64,000 nucleotides of DNA from Atrina japonica (GCA_030159075.1 BROG01000374.1:372001-436000), one strand, 5' to 3'. Numbered from the stretch's first letter, positions 42,985 through 57,900 are shown. Translations and numbers: made by a program. The notes: a model not told the origin generated them from the sequence alone.

Positions 42985-45900
42985 TCATACATAAATTTTT
43001 CAAATTTAAATTTTTGTATTGAAAAGTATAAAATGTCTATTCCGGGACTAAATGCCATCTAAGCAATTTTAACACAGATTTCCTATTTCGAATTAAGTCA
43101 TTTCATCCTTCAGCACCTTAGTGGCACGTTCTTTTCCTTAGTATTACACTAATCTATCATAGTCTGTAGGGTAGAAAGGGTTTAGACTGCTTCATGATCC
43201 TGAGGTCATGGATAAAAAATAAACAACACTTTTTAAAAATCATAGATATCTTAATGAACTATTGCAGCAAAAATGAAAGTAGACTTTAAAAGTTCTCATC
43301 TTCTTCATGTAAATTGAATATGACAAATAAAAGTTTTAAACTATGGAATTACAAAAGTCACTTTGTTCACGTCACTATGTTCACAACACCGAAATATCAA
43401 AAAGAGACTATATGATACCAAAATTAAAATCCACAGTGATGAAAATAAGGCAAAGCACAACACACACATAAACATTAAAATTGTTTTCCTTGCAAAACTA
43501 CAACGATCTGCCTTTACAAAAAGAAAAGTATTTTGACAATTTGGATAATACTGAACTACTTTCAAAATTAGTTTTAAATATTATGAAAAATAACCAGATT
43601 AATTTTTTTTAACAGAATATCAAAAATTAGCAGAAAAATCAAACAAATGAAATTAGATGATAAAAAACAGTTAGGAACATGTAAATTCAAGTAAATCTTT
43701 AAAAAGACAGTTGACATATTGAATAAATTGTCAAAATGCAAACTGACGATGATCATGTCAAGTTTTCCATCATTCATCCTCTGTAACAATGCCTCATTTT
43801 TATCACAAAAGCATCTGATGTGCAGATAATAAACAGTCATAAACAAAATTTTTCAAGTGGTTATATTTAGATAGAGGTGGGGATCCTATTAGCAAATTTC
43901 AACAAAGATCTAAAAACAATATCTCCAGTTTGAAATAAACAAAGGAGTTGACTGCAAATGCCTATAAATGCTATACATCATTTTAAGAGTTGTAAAAGCT
44001 CCAGTTCTGGGGCTAAATTATACTATTTGCTTAAATCTTCGACTCATTTAATCGATATTTTAATTGAAAATAATCATATATCTTGTAAATTCAACACAAA
44101 ATAACCAGAATAAAATAGATTCCAAATTTTTCGTTTCAAAATCTACTACATCATATTGTGGTGACAGGTGAAATTAAAGGAAAATTGATAAAGTAGTGAT
44201 TCTCTTCCCAAATCCTACAATATCTCGCTGAATCATAAAATCCTGAAGTGATTACAAATCAAAGCAATTACTGATCACATGCAAACTTCTCATTACTGTA
44301 AATAATTATCTAACGAGACAAAAAAAAGCATCAATATCCCTAGGTAAACCAATTGTTAACACTTAATGTGTTGACAGGATACTCTCCCTTTGTCAGGAGC
44401 TCTTTAGAAATAATTGTTGTAAAACATGGTAAGGACTGGCTACCTAAAAAGGCATTGACAAGCTGGATAGATCCATGAGAAACCATGCACAGTAAATATT
44501 ACAAGTTATTGCTTATCTTTTGTGTTTCATCTTATCTTTTTAAAGTATGAAAAAAAAATAAAATAAAGTATTTTTCAGTCAGAATCCATGTTTGTGTCAG
44601 TGTTTTCAATACAAAACACGACCATTAAATTTACTGGCTGGGATTATGTTTGTCAAGTAGTCCATTATCAATAGGTTCAGCACTACTTTAAAGGAGATAT
44701 ATCCATAAAGAAAATCAAAATATCGTTCACTCTGTATCCAGAGACTGTTCAAAGTACACCAACTTTGATCAAAGATATTTTCAAAATGTCTATTTAACTT
44801 CAGGAAACTTACAAGTAAAATTTATATTTCAGAAACATCATAAAATATATTTTATTTCTATACTGGTCAAGATAACTGAATATATGGCAATTTTCACCTT
44901 TGGTTATTTTCATCCTTTTACAATGGATAACATATTCATAACATTTTAAATTTACCCAAATTGACCTATCGCCAAGTATCCGACACATGGCTGTCCATGT
45001 TCTTTATTGATGTCATTCGATTGTGATGTCATTATGACAAGTGTTTGATGCGGCATTTAATTGTGATGTCATAATGAAAAAGTTCGCAAAAAGGTGCCGT
45101 GTTGGGCATTTGGCAATAGGGCAATTAACCATAGTCTTGGATGATATATATGCTCATGCTTAAATTATTTAGCTGGAAAATTTCGCTTTCAATTAAAATT
45201 TACCCTCTCATATTAGGATTAAAATTAAAATTGAAATTTCATGGTAAATAGCATTATAAATATAATACTGGTAATTTTATCCAAAAAATGGTAAACCACA
45301 CGCAAACATTGTGTCTCGTACAAATACAGATAAAAAACAAGTACATATATTCTTAAAGCAAACAAAATATTGTAAGGAATGAAAGAAAAAAAGCACAGAG
45401 CTCTAAGCATAGCTTTATACAATAGATAAAAAGCATATAGCCCATTTTCCATCAGATGACCTGTGACCTTTACTTTTTGATACCTTACACCTGGCAAAAA
45501 GACGGGTACTACCTTTATAAAAAGGTATTTAAGTATAAGTCATATTTGGATTTGTAACCAGATCTTCAGTATGCAAGACCAATGCTCCTCAATAATTAAC
45601 TGTGATCAGTCTATTTTATGAGAAAGGAAGCAGTTTCTGAGGCATTTATTTTCTCTCTACAAAATCTAATTTTCACCATTTAAAACAAGCTTTCCTCTTT
45701 AATAGCATCAACAACAACAAAATCCAGAGTCAGAGACTTAAAGTAGACCCTACAGCAAAGGCAAACTAGAGTTTATTAACAAGCTTATAATCCTATTAAG
45801 CCTTTATCCCCAGCAGGTAAAAGTGCACAAAATAAACCATCATCATGCGCTCTACAATGATTACTCCAGGAAAAGTTACACACATTCCAGGAGATGCTCA

Positions 45901-48900
45901 AAATATTCCAGGAAAAGGTACACATTCCAGGAAATGCTTCAGGAAGTATTCTAGGAATATATTCAGTATATTCTAGGAAGTGTTCTGCCATCAATAGCTA
46001 GAGAAATATCTTGTCGCAGTTTTGGATTAAGTCTGATAAAAGCAAAGATTTAATACTCTGATGTAAGCAGTAACCCAACTTGCCTGCTCTACAACCTTTG
46101 CTACTTAGAGATATAGAAAGCTGCTAATATAAAGAGGGGTACAAGAATTACCTCTCTGCACTAAACTGCCCTACAACATGTGGTTCTCTATAAAAAAGAA
46201 ATACAGATCACAATTACATGTACGCAGAATGTCACAGACATCAACAACACGCCACTTCTGCAGTCTGCTATATATCTGATAATGAAACTCCATTTTTAGG
46301 ACATGTCATCAGACTGAAACCTTAAGAAGCAGTCAATCCCATACACAATGAAACAAGTAAAATAATTACAGCCAATAGTTTAGGTCACATACATTTAATA
46401 CACAGATAAATGTATCCATTTACACAAACATATGTAATTGCTTAATCTCAAAACACAGTCTAATCTAAATAATAATAATGTGGTCAAAGCATTTTGGTAC
46501 CACTAAAAACAGCTTGTCGCAGAAAGTACATATATGAAAAATTAGTTCAAGGCAGTATATGGCTAAATTGTAAAGCATTGTATTTCAAAGGTCAGGGTCA
46601 AAGGTGAAGGTAAAAATTGAAGGTCACAGACAACAAATGTCACCATGTTCTATCATATGACGTTACAACATGATGTTCTTTATGGTTTTCTGTAGACAGA
46701 ATTAATCATGACAGCTGCACCAAAGTGTTAACACAGACAGATGGACATTGGCAATTCACAGACTGGTATTTGCAATCCAGCGAAAAATTAAAGTATGACA
46801 GAAAGATCCCTTAGCAGCTTGACACATCCCAGGTAAAGCCAATATTTATAACTGGAGTGAAAGAAAATACATGTAGATAGAACACCATACTCAGACTTGC
46901 CGACCTTGAAAAATTTCCATGGGGGACTCTTTATTTTAGTAAGAATTAAAAATTAGGAAAATTTTAATTTTTCATTGGAGAGATATGCGTTTTCCTTGAA
47001 GAAATTATCAAAATTTTACATGAAAAATAAGGAGTCTCCCTATTTATGGGAAAGACTTGGCAAGTACGCATACTCTCTAGTTTTATATTCAAATCTATTA
47101 CTGCATACACTTTAAAGTCATAATACATAAAAAAGACAGACAAAAAAAAAATAATAACATAGCACAAAAATAACTTTCTCTCCCAAAATAAATGCATATA
47201 TAATTACTACAGCCAATTCCTTAATAAAAGTAAGACTGTATGTATTTCCAGATAATTTGATTTATTATTCAAAGAAATGCCATTTTGTTGTATTTAGTTC
47301 TCACAAGGAAATTGTACATGATTAATGGAGACAGACAAATCTAAATAACATCCAAGAATTAAATTGCCTGAGTAACAGAAAACTTGATTTTGAGTTTTAA
47401 TGTTGTTTTGTGCTACACATTTTTCAGTTATATAGTGTAGCAGCAAGTTGTTAGTGGTGGGAGAAAAACTTGTGCTTATCATATTAGCAGAAAAAAGACC
47501 CCTGGTCATCAGCAAGTAAACTAGTCAACTATTGGAAATTACATCATGGAAAGGAAAAGTTTATTTTATCATCAAAAAGTCCATAAATAAGGGGATCAAT
47601 GTACAGAGTTCTAGTAATACATGTAAGTATGTCAGACCGAGTATCAATGTGTTGGTATATGACAGTCTACCATATCAAGGTGTATACTGATTGCTTAATC
47701 AAATCTAGTAGTATTCAAATTTTTTTCTTCTTTCAATAGAAATAAAAAAAAACCAAAATACCCCTACCCCTTTCTCACAAGAGTCCAATGACATTAAACA
47801 AACAACTGTTTGAAGATGGCCTAGAGTCTAGCCGAGAAACAAATGGAGATTCACAAATCCACTTACACTGGCACCGAAATAATCAGTGATCTGTCAATAC
47901 ATTTGTCTTTGACAGTAATGAATAAATTGTATGTTGGCATGTGTACAGACATACCTACCTTAATAAGGACAGAAACTACTTTTACTAAAGGCCACTTAAA
48001 CAGAAATGGCTAACAATAAATCGCTTAACCAATAAATTAAACAAACCAAACAAAAATTGATCTATCACAGCATTTTGGATTCAATCCATTAATATTTTCT
48101 TTCTGATCTAACGCTAACTTTAAAAATAAACAACAACAACAACAAATGAAACATAATATAACAGGCATCATATCACTAGAGGGTGTTCCTCCTATATATA
48201 CTAAAATATGGGGAAAAAAGAATTAAAATTGCACAAACAATATAAAAATAAACTTCCCAAGTAGTAAAATAAATTTCTAAATAAAAAAACAAGACTCAAG
48301 GGGCATATATACTGTTAGCAATAAGTTTGTTCTCCATAAAGATCTGCTCCTCTGCATCACACAATGGGTTAACACTCAAAAGCAGGATAACTTGTTCATT
48401 CTAATATATCAATTAAAAAAATATATACATGATGTCATGTGTTAAAACCATGATGAATATTGTAAACTTTCAAACTCAAATATAAATTCAGCTTAATGCC
48501 GTACATAAATAATACTGGTTCTCATAATCATTAAGATTCAGTTTCATTCTAAATATTTCAAGCTTCAATTAATGGCATATCTCAACACAAAGTGATTCAG
48601 CTGTATGTAATACAAAATATACATGTACAAATGCAACCACTCACTAAACATAATGAGATTGAGTACCAAAAAAAACTGATATTTTGATTTAAAAGGAGAT
48701 TCAGCTAACACCAAACAAAACGAACTTCAACTTCTTGACTTTATAGGAGATTCAGTTACATATTGTAACACGACTCCAAACCCTCACAACATAATGAGAT
48801 TCAACAATAACCAAATAAAACAAACTGTGATATCTTGACTAAATGGGAGATTCAGCTAATGTCAAATGAAATATACTAAACATAATGAAATTCAGTCCAT

Positions 48901-51900
48901 CCATTCATATACCATAATGAGATTCAGCTAACATCAAATAAAACAAACTTCAACTTCTTGACTTAGCAGGAGATTCAGCTCATACCAAATAAAACAAATT
49001 TCAACTTCTTGAATTATCAGGAGATTCAGCTAACACCAAATAAAACAAACTTCAACTTCTTGACTTAGCAGGAGATTCAGCTAATACCAAATAAAAACAA
49101 ACTTCAACTTCTAGAGTTATCAGGAGTCAGCTAAAACCAAATAAAACAAACTTCAATTTCTTGACTTAGCAGGCGATTCAGCTCATACCAAATAAAAACA
49201 AACTTCAACTTCTTGAGTTATCAGGAGATTCAGTTAACACCAAATAAAACAAACTTCAATTTCTTGACTTAGCAGGGGATTCAGCTAACACCAAATAAAA
49301 CAAACTCCAACTTCTTGAGTTATCAGGAGATTCAGCTAACATCAAATAAAATAAAAATCCAACCTTCCACGTAATGTAATGAGATTCAACTAACCATTCC
49401 AATTTTTTTCTATGTTAAGCGTTCGTGTGCACTTAAGTTTAGGATATCAACACATGGAAATAAAAGTCTATTGGTACTTTTGAAAGCATAGTGTTTGATG
49501 CAACACATGGAGTTCAAAGTAAAAGTAAAAGCAAATATAGATCTACACGTACCATCAAAATTTTAAGTACTCTATCACACTTATGGTACTGCAGGGTTTT
49601 CTCTTACGCATGATTTTTTGTGTCTCTGACACATTAAGTCTTTTCAGGACATAAACCATGATTATTAGTGAGTCCCTAAGGATGCACAAAAACTCAGTAA
49701 CTTTTTTTCAACCTGAGACAGGAAATTGTGCCTTTGTTTTCATGTATTTTCTTGAATTTCATTGACTTGGGGACTCGCAAATTTAAAGAAGGACTCAGGA
49801 ATTTTGTTCTTGTGGGTCCCTGGGACTCACTAAAACAACATCCTAGGGAAAACCCTAAGAACTGTAGTGTACTCTAATTAGTAGGACCAATTTACTCAAC
49901 TTAACTCAATTACCTGATGACATTTATTTCTATAATGAATTTGATCACAATTATAATTGTGTTTTTGTTTAGGTTGTGTGAGTTTTTTACGAATAGGTAG
50001 TTAGGTTTTTTCTAATTCTGGGTGGACGCTTAAAAAAGAAAAAACTTGGAATGGCCTAGTACCAAATAAAACAAACTCTGATATCTTGTCTTTACAGGAG
50101 AGTCATCTACCAGTAATGCCAAATTAAACAGCCTACAACCCCTCACACACAAAGTAATGAGATTCCTTTAACACTAAATAAAACAAACTCCAACTCCTTG
50201 ATTTAACAGAAGATCAAGTACAATCCATATCTTGTGAAACCTTCCTTGACCAGTATGAGTTTAAATTTTAGGTAATACATTAGATTAGACTGACAAGAGT
50301 AATCGTTCCTACTTGTCATCATACCCACAGTTAGACAGTTGGTAATAGTCAGTGGGTAGAATTGATCATATGATAATCAAAAGGTTACTCTGCCCTGCCA
50401 CGTTATGTGAACCAGACAATACCAAAAAAACATATACAAACAGAATCCACTCTTTCAACTTACCAAGATTCAGCTACTACCAAATAAAATAAACTCTGAC
50501 ACCTTCACTTGACAGGCAATTCAGCATATCCCAAATAAAACAGACTCCAATCTCTATATAAACATACTGAGCTTCAGATAAAACCAACTGAAACAGGCTC
50601 AAGCTCCTTGACTTAACAGGACATTCAGCTGATGCCAAATAAAATAGACTCCTGAATTCTTGTTTACATTTTAATCTTGTTTATATCTTGATCTATTTCG
50701 TGTAACTGGTAATGACAGAAATAGGCTAAACATATAGGCTTGTTTTCTTTCACTGGTGAGCAACGATTGAAATATAAAAATTTCATTATACCAAATAAAA
50801 TGTGATATCATGTATTACCTGATATCATAATCCTGATATCAATACATGTACATTAAATCTATATCCTGAGAAATATGGGTGGAAGCCCTCCAAAAAGAAA
50901 ATAATGTCATAATCACAGGAAAATACTAAATGGTAAAAAATGCTAAAGACATACATGGTAAGAACTGCAATAGTAGATATTAAGTCGTTATTGAATTTTT
51001 CAGGAATGGTTGGGGAGGCTAGTAAATTACAGAATATTTAACAGTTTAAAAGTGACAAGAATGACAGACGTTTTTGTACTGTGATCATCTGCCATGATCT
51101 ACAAGGTTAATTTGACCTTTGTGACTTCAGATGATTGATATTTAACTGTTCAAATCAATACTCCGTATTGTGTCACGTAAGAGACTAGAGACACTTTCAC
51201 GTTAACTCTGTTTCTAGTATTTCGCTGAGATAAGTAAGTAGGTATCACGGCAGGGTATACTCTTGTTTGAAGTAGAATGGTTATGGCAAAAGTATGGTTG
51301 AAAATAGCATGGCCGGTTTAAATGTGAACCACTGAGCTGAAGTAGAAATAACATCCTTATGATCAGTCTTCAAACATGACTGTTACTGCAGATAACATTT
51401 CAACAAATTCCTTTCAAAGTCTTTGTACTCATTTTCATTTCGGGAAGGGGGGGAATTTTTTTTTAACTAAATGAAGGTCTCATATCAGCTACCATCTCAT
51501 ATAATCGATCATCTCATCTAAGCAATCATCATTTCATATAATCTACCATCTCATTTAAGTTAACACCTCATATAAGTTATCATTTCATATAAACCACAAA
51601 CTTTCTTCCTATAAAGTTTCATCAAAGTCCCTTCAACGGTTTTCAAAAATGTGCAAAGTTAACGGACAGACAAAAAGTGATCAGAAAAGTTCACTTGAAC
51701 CTTTGGTTCAGGTGAGCTAAATAGGTGGGCAAAAATCTTCCAATGTTTTTTAGGTCACAGCTTTTTAGTTGGATCAATTGTTATACACCAAAGAAATTGA
51801 TTCTTATCTCTGGCCTAGTATCTTGATTGAGGTCACATCTAGTATACAATTTGAACATAACACGAGCTCAGGACTGTCTGGGTTTTGTGTAGAATTTGAT

Positions 51901-54900
51901 TGAATATCGTAAAGTATCGCTATCAATTATGCAAAAATTACCATTACTAATTGGTCGAGAAACTTTCACTACCATTATTTCACAAGCTATTGTATAAATA
52001 CATTCATAATGAACAGTTAAAGCGATATAAGCTGTCACAATGATTATTTTTGTTCCCTGACGTATAGTCGAGAATATGATAAAATGTATGTTAAAATACA
52101 TTATCGAACACGTATAACCTTGTAAAACATCTTCTTTTTGAACTTATTTGTTTTATTAGAATTTAAGTTTTCCTGTACCTTAAATATCCAGCTGTATTTC
52201 AGGGGATCTTAAGTCGTTTATGCTCTTGGACTATGTTAAAGTCAGCCGATTTTTTTATGTGCCTTATATTTATTTTTAAAATACAGGATGTGATTTTTAT
52301 TGGATAGTGCATGCATTATGTAAAATATATGCTTTTTTTCAACGCTATTTTAAATACCTGAAGAAAATTGGATGAATATGTGAATAAATATATCAGGTCA
52401 CTAAAAGAATTTTTTCCAATTATTAATATTACCCTGAATGCTGACATGGACAAAGTCAAAACAAAATAACTGAAAAGTAAGCATACTTCATGTCCGGTGG
52501 AGTTGGGCAGTTCATGATCATATGTGTCAAGAATGATAAATCCGAGAACGATGGGATGATTAAAAATGGGTTGAAATCACCCACTATACCCGGCACCTGG
52601 ACAGTTTCAGAAACGAATGTTTTGAAATGACGAAAAAAGACTTAACTTTGCCTGATTGAAATGATGAAATACAAAAATAAACGCAAAGGGTAATAAGAAT
52701 AGAATGTATAATAACATCAGTATGGCAGACAAAAATAACCGATATTACAGGTTTAAGTTTGGCAAGATTGTTTCAATTTTACACATGAATATGTTATTCT
52801 AAACACTAGATGGTCTCTTTGGAAAATATATGCGATAGAATATCATATATAAATGTGCATGTAAAATTTTTCACCTACGACAGCTCATATCACTTTAAAA
52901 ACATTTCAAATCATTACAATCGGGAAGACCGTCATGGGAACTGTGTTACCTAACATTTAACTATATTTACACCACAGTTTAACATTCATATTGATTTTAA
53001 CTAGACTCACTTGTCAAATTGCCTACTCATAATACTTTACACTTCTTTATCTGTCTACATTGCAGATTAATGTTTCACTGATCATAGCTTTTCAACAATT
53101 CAATTTCTTCCTACACTTAGATCTTTTTGTCAACTAAGACAATCTTTTGAGACAAGTTCAAAACATGAATCAACAAACTGAAGCACTAAAATCGTTGTCA
53201 TTGAACTCCTGTGGACTCTTAGCTGTGTCATCTGGACTAGAGGCGGAACTAAAAGTCAACATTGGTATAGAAATGTTTTTGTTACTATCTTTGCTTTGAG
53301 CTGATCTACTATCTTTCTCGTCCTCCTCATCTTCATCTGATGATCCAAAGGAGGAGTTTTCCGTTATACTAGGATTTTCTAAAGCTAACAGCGGATCTAC
53401 ACTATATCGTTTACCATTCAATGTTTTGTCTCCCTCAGAGTCACCTGAGCTAATACTAGAGTCTGTGAAAGATTTTGACACAATTTCATTATCTAGAAAA
53501 CATCGTTGATCTTTACGATTGAGTTCATTTTTTTCTTCTTCTTCGATGGTTGTATCCTCTAATCGCTCAAGGGTTTCGAGTGGATCCAGACAAGAGGAAT
53601 CTCTCATATTGAAATTGCTGTCGGTGATATCGACTCCAACCCCTGAATCATTGGTGAATTCCTTACCCGAATCCGCCAAACTTTTTGCGAACTTGAGCAA
53701 TTCATCGTGCTTGACAGTCTCTTCATCGCTACTTTCATGTTCACTATGACTCTCAACATCGGAATGACTTCCAGAGGATTCTGAACTATCATAGTCAGCC
53801 ATTTCTTTGTTGCCCACTAGATCTTCTAAAGGTTTCAGCATGTCACCTTTGGCGCTTTCTGATACACTTTTATTAAATGAGTCTATATCTAAGTCTTCAA
53901 TAGGCTCTGCCAGAGCGAAGCTTGGGGGTTCGTTGACACTTTCAAAACTGTACATGTAGCCTCTCTCTTTGTGAAAACTAACTTTACGTGGGTGACCTGG
54001 AGCATGAATGATTTCTTTCTGTTTAGAAGCTTTTTCAGGAATCTGTAACCTGGGTTTAGTTGGGATAAAAACATTATCATCAGGCACAATTGCAAACTGA
54101 ATTGGCTTTTTGCTATCTGCGTGTTTGGCAGATGGAAGAGAACCATAGTCAGTCTCACTCTGAATATCACATTCCTCTTCCATTCCTACCTGACTCAAAG
54201 GTCTTGATCCCGGAGTACTGGGATAAGATGAATCCTCTGGTTTAAATGTGGAGAACGTAATACTAGTTCGGTTAGGTTTCCTTGCATAGTCACTGTCAGA
54301 CAGGATAAATGCTGCAGCTTGAGAAGGCAAGTCCATGTGCTGGGGAAGTGGTTCAGGTAAGTCAATGGACACACTGGGCTTCTGTTTTTCCAATTTTCTT
54401 TTGAATTCATCACTCAGGGGTAGGCTTGTGGGATGTTGTATAAGGACACCAGACTTTGCAATACTAACCTTCCCATCCAACACTGCAGTTTCCTTTTGAT
54501 TATTTACAGTTTCTTGTTTAGTAGCAATATTTGTGACACTAACTTCCTGGTCTGCATCCTTTACATTTAGCACTTCCTTGTCTGCATTCCTCACATTGAG
54601 CTCTTCTATGTCTGCATCCCTCATATTTAACACTTCCTTGTCTGCACTCCTCACATTTAGGACTTCCTTATCTGCATCCCTCACATTTTGCACATTACTG
54701 ACTTTTGATGTGCTCTCAGTGTGCATTGATTTCTTATTTTCTTTGTCATCCCTTTGTGTCTTCTGTATGTGGCCATTTGGAATATTATTCACAATATCAC
54801 AATTTTGACTGGTTTCCTTTAAAGAGTTCTCCCTTTGCACTGATGGCATGTTCTGCACTTGTTTTAGAATATCTTTCTCAAATGTTGGACTGGTTGTGTC

Positions 54901-57900
54901 ATCAACACATGAAAAACTGTCCTTAGGTGGTAGTTTATGAAAATTCACTATATCCAACCTTCTATTACAAGATGGAGACCTTTCCAAAGAGGAGCGACTT
55001 GAGTTTCTAGCCCCACCTGAAGGTGATCTACTGTGCACAGATGGAGATCGCCTCTCAGCTTGAGGCCGTTTAGAGACTGGTGATCCACACTCACTTGATG
55101 GAGAAATAGGTAATTCTCCGGGGTGAGTCTTCTCAGGTGAACGTCGTGTTCCATCATACACTTTGACATGCTCAATTTGCATGTTTGATGGTCTCTTCTT
55201 TTTTGAGCTTCTGCCTCGTCTAATAAAAGAAACTTTCTCCGGAACACTTGAGTCTAATACACATGAATTATTTTCATTTTGTTCACTCAATTCTTGTTCA
55301 TAATGTCTCCTTTCTAGATAATATGGTATATCCTCAATTAAATCATCATTCCCATTATCAAGATTTCTCTCCCCTTCTGGGGAAGCACCATGTTGGGATA
55401 CTGTTGTATCAACTTTATCTATAACAGTACCTGAAGCAGCGGCAGACTCTACCACATCGTTTGAAACTTTTACAGTTTTATGTACATCCATCATTGTGCT
55501 CGATTTTATTTTGGTTTCTAACAAAATATCTGAGCGACTTTGATTACAACTTGAAACATTCATCTGACCTTGACTAGGAGATGAAACAGACCTTACTTCA
55601 TGAGATGGGGATACATCAACACTAACCGTTATACAAGTTCCAACGGGAACTTCTTCATTTAGTTTAATAACAACTTTACCTGAGGTCTTCATTATCTGGT
55701 GACTATCGGATTCCAACACCTGGGAATCGGAACTTTTCTCCACTTCGTCAGCAAATACAACCTTTCTATTATCTTTAACTAGGGATACATTTCCCTGTTG
55801 AGTTACCTGATTCTCTGAAATTTTTTCTGGAGTAGATATAACCATGTCTGCATATACTTTGTTAGTAAGACCCATAGCCCCAGCATTAGTATCAATACAT
55901 AAATCACCGCCACCATTAACACCTATATTTTCATTTTTACAAGATGCCAAATTTTCTTTTTTAGGATCGCTTTCGAGATGATAGGAATCTTGTGATATAG
56001 TATCATCATTGTCATTTGCATTTTGATTGGCCGACAATTTTGTATCGTTCTTATCTAAATCATTGCAAACTATATTGTTAGTAACAACAAAATGTGCACC
56101 TCTTTCCTCCGACTCTGCTCTGGATTTGTCAAGCTCTGCTTCTTCTCTTCCTCCATCCAATGAGATGTTGAGTCCAGGCGTGACCTCTCGACTCCTGTGA
56201 CCATCCATCCGCGGTGAATTCAAGGAGTGACTCCCTGATACAGAACTGTCCACACTCCTAGAATCTACATGATCTATCTTATTAGGGGACACAACTTCAT
56301 CAGGATTAAGTACATGAGAGCCACTAGATGCTGTGCTGTTATGAGTGTCATTTGAAGAGTTATGAAGGACAACTTTGGTGGGAATCTTTGGGGTAACACT
56401 GGTACTGCGACTGGCCGATATCCTACCACTCACCGACCTAAAAAAACAAATAAATTAAAAAAACGATAATCGAGAGGTAATGACATCTAAACAATAGTAC
56501 TTTCTTATTTTTCCTAAAACGAAGAAATTTTAAATTCCGTGGCATTGATATTTTCACAGTTTTATTTTATTTCATGTCAATTTTTGGTCACGGCTTAGCA
56601 GTTCAAGAACATTAGATTAATAATAATGTAACGTAATGATTTCCAATAGACTAACACACATAAATATGTACACACAACAGAAAAATCTATTTGCATTTTA
56701 TATACATTGCAATAATTCAATTAACTCTTTTCAGCTTTTTAAAACTGCATTTATCATGATAAATTTACATGCTTTAGTAACATTATTGATCTGAAATGCA
56801 CCACAGTTTCATTAAAGTTGAGTTAATGTTTATATAAGCAATACTCAGTGGATAAAAGCCAAGATATAATGCTACCCAGTCAATACTGTGTACAGTCCAT
56901 AGAAACAAACAAAACCAATAATTTACATCTATATTTAACAAAGTTTTACTTAAAAATGACAAAATCTCAAGGTAAATAACATTTTCAGGTCTTGGAAGTC
57001 TGGAATTACATTAATGATTTAAAAATTCTTAAATAAAGAGAAAAAATGGCAAGTTCCCACACTCCTGGGTTTTTTTTAACTGCATTAATAAATTATATAC
57101 TTAACTAAAGGTTCTAAATTAGCCTGCACATCTCCCCTAACAAACTGAAAACCAGCTGAAGAATTCTGAAATTTTTTCAAACAGGTCCCACTGCTTGTAA
57201 CGGTCTAGTGGCAGAGTGTTCAAATGGCAAGCAGATGGTTCCATGTTTGATTCCAAATACCCCATCATACCAAACACTTTAAAAATGAAAGTGACTGTTC
57301 TTTTGCCAACAGCTCAGCATACAAAGCCAATGTTACAATTCTTTCACTTGAGACTTAAAAACAAGGTCCAATGTCATGGTAGGTGTGACATGTTACAGAA
57401 TCATCACTACAATGACCTTAGACCATAACACAGGCCAAAAATATGTGGCATGTCACCTTCAGCTGGTGACATCTCAGTATTATTTTATATTGTTTGAGAA
57501 AATTCTTGGTGGGATGTAAAACATAACAATTAGGTCTTAATCACATATATGAGGCTTTATTCAAGAATTTATTTGTATAACAAAACAGTTTATGGAATAC
57601 TTCTGGTTCAATGTATCATTTCTTTTCTATCATTCCCCTTGCTAGTCCACATTGTCATTCTTTTATAGCTTATAAGTGTGCCTTAACAACCTCTAAACTT
57701 AAATACATGAAAATGCAGTAGTTATGGCAATTAATAGGAATTTTATTATGTAGCAATGACAGCCATTTTGGATTATGTGTGGGGATACAGGACACAATTT
57801 TGAAAAGGGACCAATCTGATTAAGTTTCATTCAATCTAGTCTTGTTTTGAAAAAGAGGATTTAATTTGCTTAAAATTTAATCTATCAAAATCAACAAAAG

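Noticed and set aside
45785..45994. Minus-strand ORF rich in FSWNILS-type units
   Set aside because: Arises from a short TTCCAGGAAA-type degenerate repeat; no homology.
47867..47890. Possible 24-nt exon (minus) with donor CAGT|GTAAGTGG and acceptor GTATTGACAG
   Set aside because: The donor is good and the frame is open, but there is no pyrimidine tract before the acceptor and no homology.
53519..53749. Plus-strand serine-rich ORFs opposite the linker exon (also 54,533-54,926)
   Set aside because: Antisense shadows of the acidic, repeat-bearing FARP1 coding strand.
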